DNA of 7,778 bases from DASRDR01 sp044867785 (GCA_044867785.1 JBIOVM010000065.1:1-7778); one strand, 5' to 3'; shown: positions 1 to 6,459, numbered from the stretch's first letter. The notes: generated from the sequence alone by a model not told the origin. A program made the numbers and translations.

Positions 1-40
1 GCCGCGGGGAAAATGTCGGGAAGTGAAAGTCTGACCCCGC
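1..40. other. Intergenic edge, possible dispersed-repeat fragment
   Basis: Non-coding stretch downstream of the minus-strand ATPase gene, whose TGA stop begins the next bases. It is visibly richer in A/T than its surroundings. The ends form a 6-bp inverted repeat, GCGGGG at 4-9 with CCCCGC at 35-40, enclosing a 25-nt loop that contains ATGTCGGGAAGTG. The GGGGTCAGAC... text read on the minus strand resembles, from memory, interspersed repeats in some high-GC environmental genomes. It could instead be a weak transcript-end hairpin for the left operon, but there is no T-run. Identity as a repeat is not provable from one copy. Confidence 0.25.
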
Positions 41-1117
41 TCAGGGAACGACGGTGACGCCGTGATCCTCGAAGGCCACCCAGACCGACGTTCCGGCGAG
101 TGTGGGGCGCATCACGGCGCGATCGACCACGAAGAGCTCACCGACCGACGTGGAGACAGTGTACTCCATGTGCGTGCCCAGGTAGGCCGCCTTGGCGATG
201 CGGCCCTCGAGCGCGGGGCCGGTCGGGGCCGCCGTCGAGATCCGGAGCGACTCGGGCCGCACGGCGATCTTCACCGGCCCCACCGCCGCCCCCCGGTGCG
301 GCAGCTTCATGTCGAGCCCGCCGACCCGCACCTGCCCGGCGACGCCGTTCCGAGCGGTCAGCTCGGCGTCGACGAGGTTCGAGTCGCCGACGAAGTCCGC
401 GACGAAGAGGCTGACCGGCGCCTCGTACAGCTCCCGCGGCGTCCCGCTCTGGGCGATCGCCGCGTGGTCCATCACGATGATCCGGTCGGACACGGCGAGG
501 GCTTCCTGCTGGTCGTGCGTCACGTACGCCACGGTCAGCCCGAGCCGCTGCTGGAGCTCCCGGATGTCCTCGCGGACCCGGCGCCGGAGCTTGGCGTCGA
601 GGTTCGAGAGGGGCTCGTCGAAGCAGAGCACCTCGGGCTCGAGGACGAGGGCCCGGGCGACCGCCACCCGCTGCTGCTGCCCGCCGGAGAGCTCCGAGGG
701 GAGCCGCGCGTCCAGGCCCTGGAGCCCGACCAGCGCCAGCTTCTCCCGCGCCTGCGCGTGGGCCCGAGCCCGCGGCACGCCGGAGACGACCGGGCCGTAA
801 GAAACGTTCTCGAGCACGGTCATGTGCGGGAAGAGCGCGTAGGACTGGAACACCATGCTCACGTTGCGGTCGGTCGCCGGCTGGCGCGTCACGTCGCGGC
901 CGCCGATCCAGACCTCGCCCTCCGTTGCCAGCTCCAGTCCCGCGATCAGGCGAAGCGTGGTCGTCTTACCGCAGCCCGAGGGCCCGAGCAGCGTGACCAG
1001 CGTCGACCGCTCGATCGCGAACGACACCTGGTTCACGGCGACCACGTCTCCGTAGCGCTTGGTGACGCGGCGGAACTCGACCGCCACCGTCCGCCCTGCG
1101 TCCTTCATCGCCATCAT
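41..1117 (-). CDS. ABC transporter ATP-binding protein (FbpC/AfuC/PotA-type, TOBE domain)
   Basis: Cytoplasmic ATPase subunit that powers the importer encoded just upstream. All nucleotide-binding motifs are present: Walker A GPSGCGKT at residues 45-52, Q-loop Gln91, signature LSGGQ at 143-147, Walker B ending in Asp167-Glu168, D-loop SNLDA at 171-175, and switch His201. From about residue 245 to the end is a TOBE-type domain (YLGTHMEY at 312-319), as in the FbpC/PotA/UgpC group, and 358 aa is the usual length. The gene starts 7 nt after the permease stop, so it is the last gene of a three-gene operon. Start choice is uncertain: ATGs lie at 1117, 1114 and 1108, and the GGAG at 1119-1122 is too close to the first, so Met2 or Met4 may be used. 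Domain identity is certain; the substrate class is set by the partners, and this type of ATPase can serve more than one transporter. Confidence 0.95.
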   Translation of the reverse strand: MMAMKDAGRTVAVEFRRVTKRYGDVVAVNQVSFAIERSTLVTLLGPSGCGKTTTLRLIAGLELATEGEVWIGGRDVTRQPATDRNVSMVFQSYALFPHMTVLENVSYGPVVSGVPRARAHAQAREKLALVGLQGLDARLPSELSGGQQQRVAVARALVLEPEVLCFDEPLSNLDAKLRRRVREDIRELQQRLGLTVAYVTHDQQEALAVSDRIIVMDHAAIAQSGTPRELYEAPVSLFVADFVGDSNLVDAELTARNGVAGQVRVGGLDMKLPHRGAAVGPVKIAVRPESLRISTAAPTGPALEGRIAKAAYLGTHMEYTVSTSVGELFVVDRAVMRPTLAGTSVWVAFEDHGVTVVP

Positions 1118-1124
1118 TCTCCGC

Positions 1125-3329
1125 CTATCCGCCCGCCGCCTGGAGCCCGAGCTCGGCCGGCGCCCGACGCCCGAGCCGACGCTCGCCGACGAGCCACTGG
1201 ATGAGGAGGATCGCCGCCAGCATCACGACGATCAGCACCGACGAGTACGCGATGGCCAGCCCGAACTCCCCGGCCTCGACCCGGCCCACGATGTACGCGG
1301 TCGCGAGGTTGTAGCGGGCGCTCACCAGGAAGATCACCGCGCTGACCGCCGTCATCGCGCGCACGAAGCTGTAGACGAGGGCGGCCACGATCGCCGGGCG
1401 GAGCAGCGGCATCACGACGCGCCGCATCGTCGTGCCGGTGCGAGCGCCCAGCGTGAACGACGCCTCGTCCAGGCTCCGGTCGATCTGGGACAGCGAGGCG
1501 ATCCCGGCTCGCACGCCGACCGGCATGTTGCGGAACACGAAGCAGAGGACGAGGATCGCGCCCGTGCCCGTCAGCTCGATCGGCGGCACGTTGAACGCCA
1601 GGATGTACGCGACACCGATCACCGTCCCGGGAATCGCGAAGGAGAGCATCGTCCCGAACTCGAACAGGCCCTTTCCGGCGAACCGCTGCCGGGCGAGCAG
1701 GTACGCGGTGAGCACCCCGATCGCCGCGGTGATGGGCGCGGCGATCGCCGCGATCTCGATCGTGGTCCAGAACGAGTCCCAGGCCGAGCCGGTGAAGTGG
1801 AGCCCGCCCCCGGCCGCACGCTCGACGCTGAAGCCCGTCAGGAAGTGCTGGAGGGTCGGCGTGTAGTCCCGGCCCATGGCCCGCACGAAGCCGCCGACGA
1901 GGATCACGGCGTAGATCACCACCGCCAGGACCGCCCACGGCAGCGCGAGTGCGTAGCACCCCCAGCGGAGCGGCGCCGGCAGCGGCACCGGAAGCCCGGC
2001 GTCGCCTTTCCCGGTGACCGTGGTGTAGACGCGCCGCCCGAGCCACCGCTGCTGCGCGTAGAACGCGCCCAGCGTGAACACGAGGAGCACGAGCGCGAGC
2101 ACGGCGGCCCGGCCCTGGTCGTGGGCCGCGCCCACCACGGCGAAGAAGATCTGGATCGACAGGACCTCGTAGTTCCCCGACAGGACCAGCGGATTCCCGA
2201 AGTCGGCCATGCTCTCGACGAAGCCGAGCAGGAACGCGTTCGCGACTCCCGGCCGGAGGAGCGGCCACGTCACGGTCCGGAACGTCGTCCAGCGGCTCGC
2301 CCGGAGCGTCTGCGCCGCCTCCTCGAGGGAGGGGCTGATCCCCTGCACCACGCCGATCAGGACCAGGAACGCGATCGGGGCGAACGCGAGCAGCTGGGCG
2401 ATCAGCACGCCCGGCAGGCCGTAGAGCCATCGGGTGCGCGGGAAGCCGAACCAGTCGGCGAGCAGGGCGGTCACGGCGCCCGACCGCCCGAACAGGAGGA
2501 TCAGCGCGAGGCCGATCACGAACGGCGGCGTGATGATCGGGAGGACGGACAGCGCCCGCAGGAGGGGCTTCGCGGGAAACGCCGTGCGGGTGGCGATCAG
2601 CGCGAAGGCGAGGCCCAGGATCGTCGTCCCCGCCCCGACCAGGACCGCCAGGAACAGCGTGTTCCAGGCGACGCCGCACCGGAGCGGCCCGACGAGGCAG
2701 TCCAGGCCCCAGACGGACCGGGCCGTGAGCTTCGCGAGGAACACCGGCGGCGCGAACGCCCCGGTCTCGTCCCGGACGGCGCTCGCGAGCACGGTCAGGA
2801 CCGGCCAGAAGACGAAGACGCTCACGAGCGCCACGACCAGCCCGATCGTGCTCGCGAGGAAGGCGTCGCCCCTCATGAAGCCCCGGGCCGCCAGGCCATG
2901 GCAGAGGAGCACCAGGCACGCCAGGCCGAACAGGAACGCGCCGGTCCCGAACCCCGCCTGCCGCGGTCCCGGCCCGCCGAGCAGGCTCGCCAGCCAGCTC
3001 GCCGACCAACCCCTGTGGTCGATGGCCAGCCCCTGAAGAGCCGTCCACGCGAGGGCGCCCGCTCCCGCGAGGACGAGGGCGGTCGCGACGCGCGGATCCC
3101 CCCGGGGCCGGCGCCACACGAGCAGCGGGAGGAGGAGGGGGAGCCCGGCGGGCAGGAGCCATGACCGGCCGTGCAGGATTCCCTGGAGAAGCGCGGGCGC
3201 CGTGGCGGCGTCCGGGTAGCGTCCGAGCCAGCCCGGATCCAGCAGGCCGTCGCCGGGGAGGCTGTACCAGGGCAAAACGGCGAAGGCCAGCCAGGCGAGT
3301 CCCAGCCAGCCTGCCGCCGCGCGCGTCAT
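1125..3329 (-). CDS. Fused two-domain ABC transporter permease (FbpB/AfuB-type)
   Basis: Inner-membrane channel of the left importer, with both transmembrane domains on one chain. Two EAA-type coupling loops that dock on the ATPase are visible: residues 336-361 (core EEAAQTLRASRW, ending PLLRPG) and 620-646 (core DEASFTLGAR, ending PLLRPA). Hydrophobic segments run through both halves, for example about 155-182, 222-247, 259-281, 305-329, 406-425, 457-481, 521-548, 559-580 and 693-713. The first ~150 residues add about four more hydrophobic segments, making 734 aa against roughly 500-560 for a plain FbpB; from memory, AfuB proteins are also near 690 aa. No in-frame start lies upstream before the previous gene, and ATG 3329 has no clear Shine-Dalgarno. 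It sits 88 nt after the binding-protein gene, across a stem-loop. The substrate is not readable from this protein. Confidence 0.93.
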   Translation of the reverse strand: MTRAAAGWLGLAWLAFAVLPWYSLPGDGLLDPGWLGRYPDAATAPALLQGILHGRSWLLPAGLPLLLPLLVWRRPRGDPRVATALVLAGAGALAWTALQGLAIDHRGWSASWLASLLGGPGPRQAGFGTGAFLFGLACLVLLCHGLAARGFMRGDAFLASTIGLVVALVSVFVFWPVLTVLASAVRDETGAFAPPVFLAKLTARSVWGLDCLVGPLRCGVAWNTLFLAVLVGAGTTILGLAFALIATRTAFPAKPLLRALSVLPIITPPFVIGLALILLFGRSGAVTALLADWFGFPRTRWLYGLPGVLIAQLLAFAPIAFLVLIGVVQGISPSLEEAAQTLRASRWTTFRTVTWPLLRPGVANAFLLGFVESMADFGNPLVLSGNYEVLSIQIFFAVVGAAHDQGRAAVLALVLLVFTLGAFYAQQRWLGRRVYTTVTGKGDAGLPVPLPAPLRWGCYALALPWAVLAVVIYAVILVGGFVRAMGRDYTPTLQHFLTGFSVERAAGGGLHFTGSAWDSFWTTIEIAAIAAPITAAIGVLTAYLLARQRFAGKGLFEFGTMLSFAIPGTVIGVAYILAFNVPPIELTGTGAILVLCFVFRNMPVGVRAGIASLSQIDRSLDEASFTLGARTGTTMRRVVMPLLRPAIVAALVYSFVRAMTAVSAVIFLVSARYNLATAYIVGRVEAGEFGLAIAYSSVLIVVMLAAILLIQWLVGERRLGRRAPAELGLQAAGG

Positions 3330-3363
3330 GCCGGGCGCGGGCCGAGCGGGGCGAGGCGGGTCA

Positions 3364-3410
3364 GGGCCCCCGCTCGCGACCCCGGGCCGGAGTCGACGAG
3401 CGGGGATCCC
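3364..3410 (-). promoter_or_regulatory. Intercistronic stem-loop after the left binding-protein gene
   Basis: In the 88-nt gap between binding protein and permease, CCCCGCTCG at 3368-3376 pairs with CGAGCGGGG at 3397-3405. The stem continues inwards, past a one-base bulge at 3396, with CGAC 3377-3380 / GTCG 3392-3395. Three outer pairs (GGG 3364-3366 / CCC 3408-3410) lie across a small internal loop. On the minus strand the stem begins 7 nt after the binding-protein stop codon. There is no following T-run, so a classic terminator is unlikely. A 3'-end stabiliser or partial attenuator that keeps binding-protein message above permease message fits better (inference). A second copy of the 9-mer at 3343-3351 can compete for the same partner. 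Confidence 0.55.
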
Positions 3411-3417
3411 GCCGCCC

Positions 3418-4452
3418 TCACTTCGGAAGCGCCTTGACCTCCTGGTCCCACTTCGAGAGCAGGCGCCTGCGCTCGGCCGACGAGCCGTACTTGGCGAAAT
3501 CGTAGTTGATCAGCTTGATCTGCGTGAACTTCGGCGCCTGGGCCGGGACCGGCGCGTTCTTGTTGGACGGCACCTGGTAGGCCTTCGCCTGGGCGCCGAG
3601 CGCCTGCGCCTCGGGGGTGAGCGCCCAGTCGTACCACTTCTTGGCGTTCTCCGGGTTCGGCCCGCCCTTGATGATGCTCTGGGAGCCGATCTCGTACCCC
3701 GTGCCCTCGCACGGCGCCACGACCTTCACCGGACGGCCCTGGACGGCGAACGTCACGATGTCGTGCATGAACGTGATGCCGATCAGCGTCTCGCCCTGGG
3801 CCATCGCCTGGGCCGGCGCCGCTCCCGACTTCGTGTACTGGTTCACGTTTTTATGGAGCTTCTTCAAGTAGTCGAAGCCCTTGTCCTCGCCCATGAGCTG
3901 CACCATCGTCGCCAGGAGGGTGTACGCGGTGCCGGACGAGTTCGGGTCCGCCACCTGCACCTCGTCCTTGAACCGCGGGTCGAGGAGGTCCGCCCAGCAC
4001 TTGGGCTCGGGCAGTCCCCGCTTGGCGAGGAGCTCCGTGTTGAAGCCGAACCCGAGCGCGCCGGCGTAGACGCCGACGGTCCGGTACTTCGCCTGCTCGG
4101 CCTGGCGCACGGCCCACTCGTGGAGCTCCACGAGCTTCGGCGACTTGTACTCGACGGTCAGCCCCTCCTCCGCCGCCTGGAGATGCGGGTCGCCGGTCCC
4201 GCCCCACCAGATGTCCCCCTTCGGGTTCGCGGCCTCGGCCTTGACCTGGGCGTAGTTCTCGCCCGAGCTCTTCCGGGTCATGTTGACCTTGATGCCGGTG
4301 GCCCGCTCGAAGGCGGTCACCATGGCCCGGCACCACTCCTCCTGCGGCGTGCAGTACAAGACGAGCTGGCCCTGGGCGCCGACGGCTCCGGGCAGGAGAC
4401 ACGCCCCGAGGCCCACCAGGCCCGCCAAGAGAATCCGGAGGTGTGATCGCAT
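3418..4452 (-). CDS. Periplasmic substrate-binding protein (AfuA/FbpA/phosphonate-type SBP)
   Basis: Extracytoplasmic receptor of the left importer; 344 aa, normal for the family. The signal peptide covers residues 1-26 (basic MRSHLR, hydrophobic 7-25, cleavage after Val-Gly-Ala). A lipobox-like LGAC with Cys18 offers a lipoprotein alternative, but hydrophobic sequence continues beyond it. The mature part opens with LVLYCTPQEEW, typical of the ferric/AfuA/2-aminoethylphosphonate group, and has SSGE at 62-65, IWWGGTGDP at 81-89 and ADPNSSGTAY at 168-177. Where ferric-binding proteins carry adjacent tyrosines, this one reads ITFMHDIV with His230-Asp231, so iron is doubtful and a phosphorylated sugar or phosphonate is more likely (inference). 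Four cysteines (34, 41, 152, 248) remain after cleavage. ATG 4452 is chosen for its signal peptide and the GAGGAGGA 8 nt upstream; a longer in-frame reading to 4836 would cross the divergent promoters and the opposite gene. First gene of its operon. Confidence 0.93.
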   Translation of the reverse strand: MRSHLRILLAGLVGLGACLLPGAVGAQGQLVLYCTPQEEWCRAMVTAFERATGIKVNMTRKSSGENYAQVKAEAANPKGDIWWGGTGDPHLQAAEEGLTVEYKSPKLVELHEWAVRQAEQAKYRTVGVYAGALGFGFNTELLAKRGLPEPKCWADLLDPRFKDEVQVADPNSSGTAYTLLATMVQLMGEDKGFDYLKKLHKNVNQYTKSGAAPAQAMAQGETLIGITFMHDIVTFAVQGRPVKVVAPCEGTGYEIGSQSIIKGGPNPENAKKWYDWALTPEAQALGAQAKAYQVPSNKNAPVPAQAPKFTQIKLINYDFAKYGSSAERRRLLSKWDQEVKALPK

Positions 4453-4460
4453 TCCTGCTG

Positions 4461-4468
4461 TCCTCCTC
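4461..4468 (-). promoter_or_regulatory. Ribosome binding site of the left binding-protein gene
   Basis: The minus strand reads GAGGAGGA here, 8 nt before the ATG at 4452. It is a near-ideal Shine-Dalgarno, decides the start over the longer in-frame reading, and is much stronger than anything before the permease start at 3329. Confidence 0.8.
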
Positions 4469-4539
4469 GTCCAGGATGTGAGGTCCCAGCGGCTCGCCGA
4501 GCGCGATTGGGCCGGCAGCCGCCGCGCCATGGTGACGGA

Positions 4540-4568
4540 ATCGTAACGACGGGGGGTACGCGCGTCAA
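4540..4568 (-). promoter_or_regulatory. Predicted sigma70-type promoter of the left operon
   Basis: On the minus strand, a -35 box TTGACG (4568-4563; 5 of 6 matches to TTGACA) and a -10 box TACGAT (4545-4540; 4 of 6 to TATAAT) are separated by exactly 17 nt. Transcription would begin near 4533, giving a leader of about 80 nt before the binding-protein ATG. Position, orientation and spacing all agree, and no better candidate is visible in the divergent gap. Confidence 0.65.
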
Positions 4569-4573
4569 GCGCG

Positions 4574-4583
4574 GAGGCGCCTC
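4574..4583. promoter_or_regulatory. Palindrome between back-to-back -35 boxes, candidate operator
   Basis: GAGGCGCCTC is a perfect 10-bp palindrome in the 17-nt gap between the two divergent -35 boxes (4563-4568 and 4586-4591), almost at the symmetry centre of the pair. A dimeric regulator here could contact both promoters at once. A separate imperfect dyad, TTGAC-G-GTCAA at 4586-4596, overlaps the plus-strand -35 box. No regulator gene lies in the window, so the binding factor is unknown. Confidence 0.4.
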
Positions 4584-4585
4584 GT

Positions 4586-4614
4586 TTGACGGTCAAGACG
4601 CCGAATGCTAGTGT
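4586..4614 (+). promoter_or_regulatory. Predicted sigma70-type promoter of the right operon (extended -10)
   Basis: A -35 box TTGACG (4586-4591) lies 17 nt from TAGTGT (4609-4614). The -10 keeps the first T, the second-position A and the last T, and is preceded by TG one base upstream (4606-4607), the extended -10 arrangement that compensates for a weak hexamer. The start of transcription would be near 4621, giving a leader of about 80 nt before the GTG at 4703. Confidence 0.55.
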
Positions 4615-4649
4615 CCCCCCGGCGGGCTCGGGAAGCGGTCCAGCCTGCG

Positions 4650-4674
4650 GGTCCTGTCGGTGCGACAGCTGACC
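4650..4674 (+). promoter_or_regulatory. Leader hairpin of the right operon
   Basis: CTGTCG (4654-4659), loop GTG, CGACAG (4663-4668) makes a tight 6-bp stem. It extends outwards with GGTC (4650-4653) / GACC (4671-4674) past a two-base bulge. It lies inside the predicted untranslated leader, 17 nt before the GGAGG ribosome site. It may act in RNA as a stabilising or regulatory hairpin, or in DNA as a 15-bp dyad operator just inside the transcript; the sequence cannot separate these. Confidence 0.4.
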
Positions 4675-4691
4675 GGGGCATTCCGGGCGCC

Positions 4692-4696
4692 GGAGG
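4692..4696 (+). promoter_or_regulatory. Ribosome binding site that decides the first start of the right operon
   Basis: GGAGG directly abuts the ATG at 4697, too close for that ATG to be used efficiently, but lies 6 nt before the in-frame GTG at 4703. This favours the GTG as the true start of the first permease gene. Confidence 0.6.
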
Positions 4697-4702
4697 ATGC
4701 TC

Positions 4703-5641
4703 GTGGCCACACTCAGCGCGGAGGTGCGGACGCTCGTGGCGTCGCGCGTCCCGGCCCGCGCCGGGCTCAGCAGGTCGGCCATCGGCCTGGCCACGGTCCT
4801 GCTCGCGCCCACCCTCGTGTTCCTGATGGTGTTCACCTACTGGCCTCTCGTCCTCTCCGTTCTGGGGTCCTTCCAGCAGTTCACCCGGACGGGGACGGTT
4901 GCCGGCTGGGTCGGGCTCCAGAACTACCGGGATCTCTGGCGCGACGCGCTCTTCCATCAGATGCTGGGGAACACGGCGCTCTATGCCCTCATGGCCGGCC
5001 CCCTCGCCGTGCTGCTCGGCCTCGGCGCCGCGCTCGCCGTGGACGGGAACCGTCGGCTTCGGCTCCTGGCGCGCACGCTGATCTTCCACCCCGTTCTCCT
5101 GCCGACCGTCGCCATCGCCGCCACGTGGCTGTTCCTCCTGAACCCCGTATCGGGTCCGGTCGCCGCGCTCATCACCCGGCTGACCGGTCGGGCGCAGGGA
5201 CTGCTGGAGGATCCCGCCACCGCGCTGGCCACGGTCGCCCTCGTCGCCGTCTACAAGAACTGCGGGCTCTACATGCTGTTCTTCCTGGCCGGGCTCCAGG
5301 CCATCCCGCGCGACCTGCAGGACGGGGCCCGCGTGGAGGGCGCGTCGGAGTGGCGCGTCTTCCGCCACGTGACGTGGCCGCTCCTCGGGCCCATCACCTT
5401 CTACGTCGGCGTGACGGCCGCCCTCGACGCCCTTCGCAACGTGGACCACATCTTCGTGCTGACTCGAGGGGGGCCGGCGAACGCGACCAACGTCCTCCTT
5501 TACGAGACGTACCTCAAGGCCTTCGAGTTCTGGGACACCGGCCGGGCGGCGGCGCTGACGGTCCTGATGGTGGCGCTGCTCCTGACGCTCGCCCTCCTCG
5601 TGATGCCGCGCCTCGAGCGCGGGGTGCACTATGAGGCGTGA
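4703..5641 (+). CDS. Carbohydrate-type ABC permease, UgpA-like (CUT1)
   Basis: First inner-membrane subunit of the right importer, 312 aa from the GTG (314 from ATG 4697). After a ~28-residue cytoplasmic head come about six hydrophobic segments (roughly 29-47, 91-114, 122-145, 175-200, 231-250, 283-301). The EAA loop that binds the ATPase is at about 207-230: DGARVEGASEW, then HVTWPLLGP. The FxLTRGGPANAT stretch near 251-262 followed by LLYETYLKAF is typical of the UgpA/MalF-like CUT1 group, and the length fits. The GTG is preferred because GGAGG lies 6 nt upstream. The 3' end overlaps the next permease gene by 11 nt, so the two are probably translationally coupled into a heterodimer. Glycerol-3-phosphate or a related polyol or sugar is the family expectation; the actual substrate cannot be read here. 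Confidence 0.93.
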   Translation: MATLSAEVRTLVASRVPARAGLSRSAIGLATVLLAPTLVFLMVFTYWPLVLSVLGSFQQFTRTGTVAGWVGLQNYRDLWRDALFHQMLGNTALYALMAGPLAVLLGLGAALAVDGNRRLRLLARTLIFHPVLLPTVAIAATWLFLLNPVSGPVAALITRLTGRAQGLLEDPATALATVALVAVYKNCGLYMLFFLAGLQAIPRDLQDGARVEGASEWRVFRHVTWPLLGPITFYVGVTAALDALRNVDHIFVLTRGGPANATNVLLYETYLKAFEFWDTGRAAALTVLMVALLLTLALLVMPRLERGVHYEA

Positions 5642-6431
5642 CTGGCCGGCGGTCCTGCTGAGCCTGCCGTTCCTGGGACCGATCGCCTTTCTCCTGCTGG
5701 CGTCCTTCACGCCGTCCCGGGAGTTCGGCCAGGGCCGCTACTGGAGCTTCCCCCCGACGCTCGAGAGCTTCGAGCAGGCCTGGCAGTCGGCGACGTTCGT
5801 CCTCTACTACCGCAACACGATCCTCTACACCGTCGGTCTCCTGGCCGTCCAGCTCGTGACCGTCACCCTCGCCGGCTACGCCCTGGCCCGGCTCCGGTTC
5901 CCGGCGCGCCAGGCCGTCTTCTACCTCGTGCTCCTCCAGCTCTTCCTGCCGCCGGTGGTCCTGATCCTGCCGAACTTCCTCACCCTCCGGGCCATCGGCC
6001 TCGGCGACACGCTGGTGGGCCTCGCCATGCCGTACATCGCGAGCGCCTACGGGATCTTCCTCGTCCGGCAGGGCTTCCGCAGCATCCCGCCCGAGTACGA
6101 CGAGGCGGCCATGCTGGACGGGGCCGGGCGCGTGCGGACCCTGTGGCACGTGCTCGTGCCGATGGTCCGCCCGCACCTCGCCGCCTTCTCGGTGGTCAGC
6201 CTGATCTACCACTGGAACGAGTTCCTCTGGCCCCCGGTCGCGACGTCGAGCAACAGTAACCGCGTCCTGGCCGTCGGCCTCCAGTCCTTCACCCGCGCGT
6301 CCGAGTCCGGCGCGGAGTGGGGGCTGATCTGCGCCGGCACCCTGATCGTCGTCGCGCCGTTGATGCTGCTCTTCGTCCTGTTCCAGCGCGTGTTCATCCA
6401 GTCGTTCACTCAGTCGGGCCTGAAGGGCTGA
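5631..6431 (+). CDS. Carbohydrate-type ABC permease, UgpE-like (CUT1)
   Basis: Second inner-membrane subunit, 266 aa, close to the usual 270-280. Hydrophobic segments lie at about 7-25, 63-86, 96-118, 124-143, 183-199 and 231-252. The EAA loop is at 157-181: DEAAMLDGAGRVRTLW, ending VPMVRP. The HWNEFLWP stretch at 194-201, then LAVGLQSF, is characteristic of UgpE/MalG-like CUT1 subunits. The ATG lies inside the end of the UgpA-like gene and has only a weak G-rich ribosome site, which supports coupling to that gene. Its stop codon is the loop of a predicted stem-loop, and the binding-protein gene follows after 28 nt. No defects seen. Confidence 0.94.
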   Translation: MRRDWPAVLLSLPFLGPIAFLLLASFTPSREFGQGRYWSFPPTLESFEQAWQSATFVLYYRNTILYTVGLLAVQLVTVTLAGYALARLRFPARQAVFYLVLLQLFLPPVVLILPNFLTLRAIGLGDTLVGLAMPYIASAYGIFLVRQGFRSIPPEYDEAAMLDGAGRVRTLWHVLVPMVRPHLAAFSVVSLIYHWNEFLWPPVATSSNSNRVLAVGLQSFTRASESGAEWGLICAGTLIVVAPLMLLFVLFQRVFIQSFTQSGLKG

Positions 6432-6444
6432 GCCCCGAGGCCCG
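6415..6444 (+). promoter_or_regulatory. Stem-loop over the permease stop codon, before the right binding-protein gene
   Basis: CGGGCCT (6415-6421) pairs with AGGCCCG (6438-6444), 7 bp. Inside it GGGC (6425-6428) pairs with GCCC (6432-6435), with the UGA stop of the UgpE-like gene as the loop. The stem ends 3 nt before the AAGGAGG of the binding-protein gene. It may protect or mark a processed 5' end of binding-protein message, or link its translation to ribosomes finishing the permease (inference). Stems of this size also arise by chance in GC-rich DNA. Confidence 0.4.
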
Positions 6445-6447
6445 CGC

Positions 6448-6454
6448 AAGGAGG
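6448..6454 (+). promoter_or_regulatory. Strong ribosome binding site of the right binding-protein gene
   Basis: AAGGAGG, a complete anti-Shine-Dalgarno complement, 5 nt before ATG 6460. It is the best ribosome site in the right operon and fits the need for excess periplasmic binding protein over membrane subunits. Confidence 0.85.
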
Positions 6455-6459
6455 CGCCC

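Noticed and set aside
1059..3164. A 701-codon plus-strand open frame, and a 682-codon minus-strand one at 1114-3162, over the fused permease gene
   Set aside because: Both are low-complexity Arg/Pro/Gly/Glu-rich readings with no domain motifs. Long stop-free shadow frames are expected in very GC-rich coding DNA, and the 734-aa frame has clear permease motifs.
4453..4702. Fur box or Pho box in the divergent control region
   Set aside because: No AT-rich Fur-like dyad is visible. The only CTGTC near 4654 belongs to an inverted repeat and not to the direct repeats of a Pho box.
4453..4836. N-terminal extension of the left binding protein to 472 aa
   Set aside because: It would bury the signal peptide internally, ignore the strong ribosome site at 4461-4468, and run across both promoters into the opposite gene.
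4565..5710. A 381-codon minus-strand open frame opposite the UgpA-like gene
   Set aside because: The composition is His/Arg/Glu-rich shadow sequence without recognisable domains, and it covers the divergent promoter region. The plus-strand permease explains this DNA.
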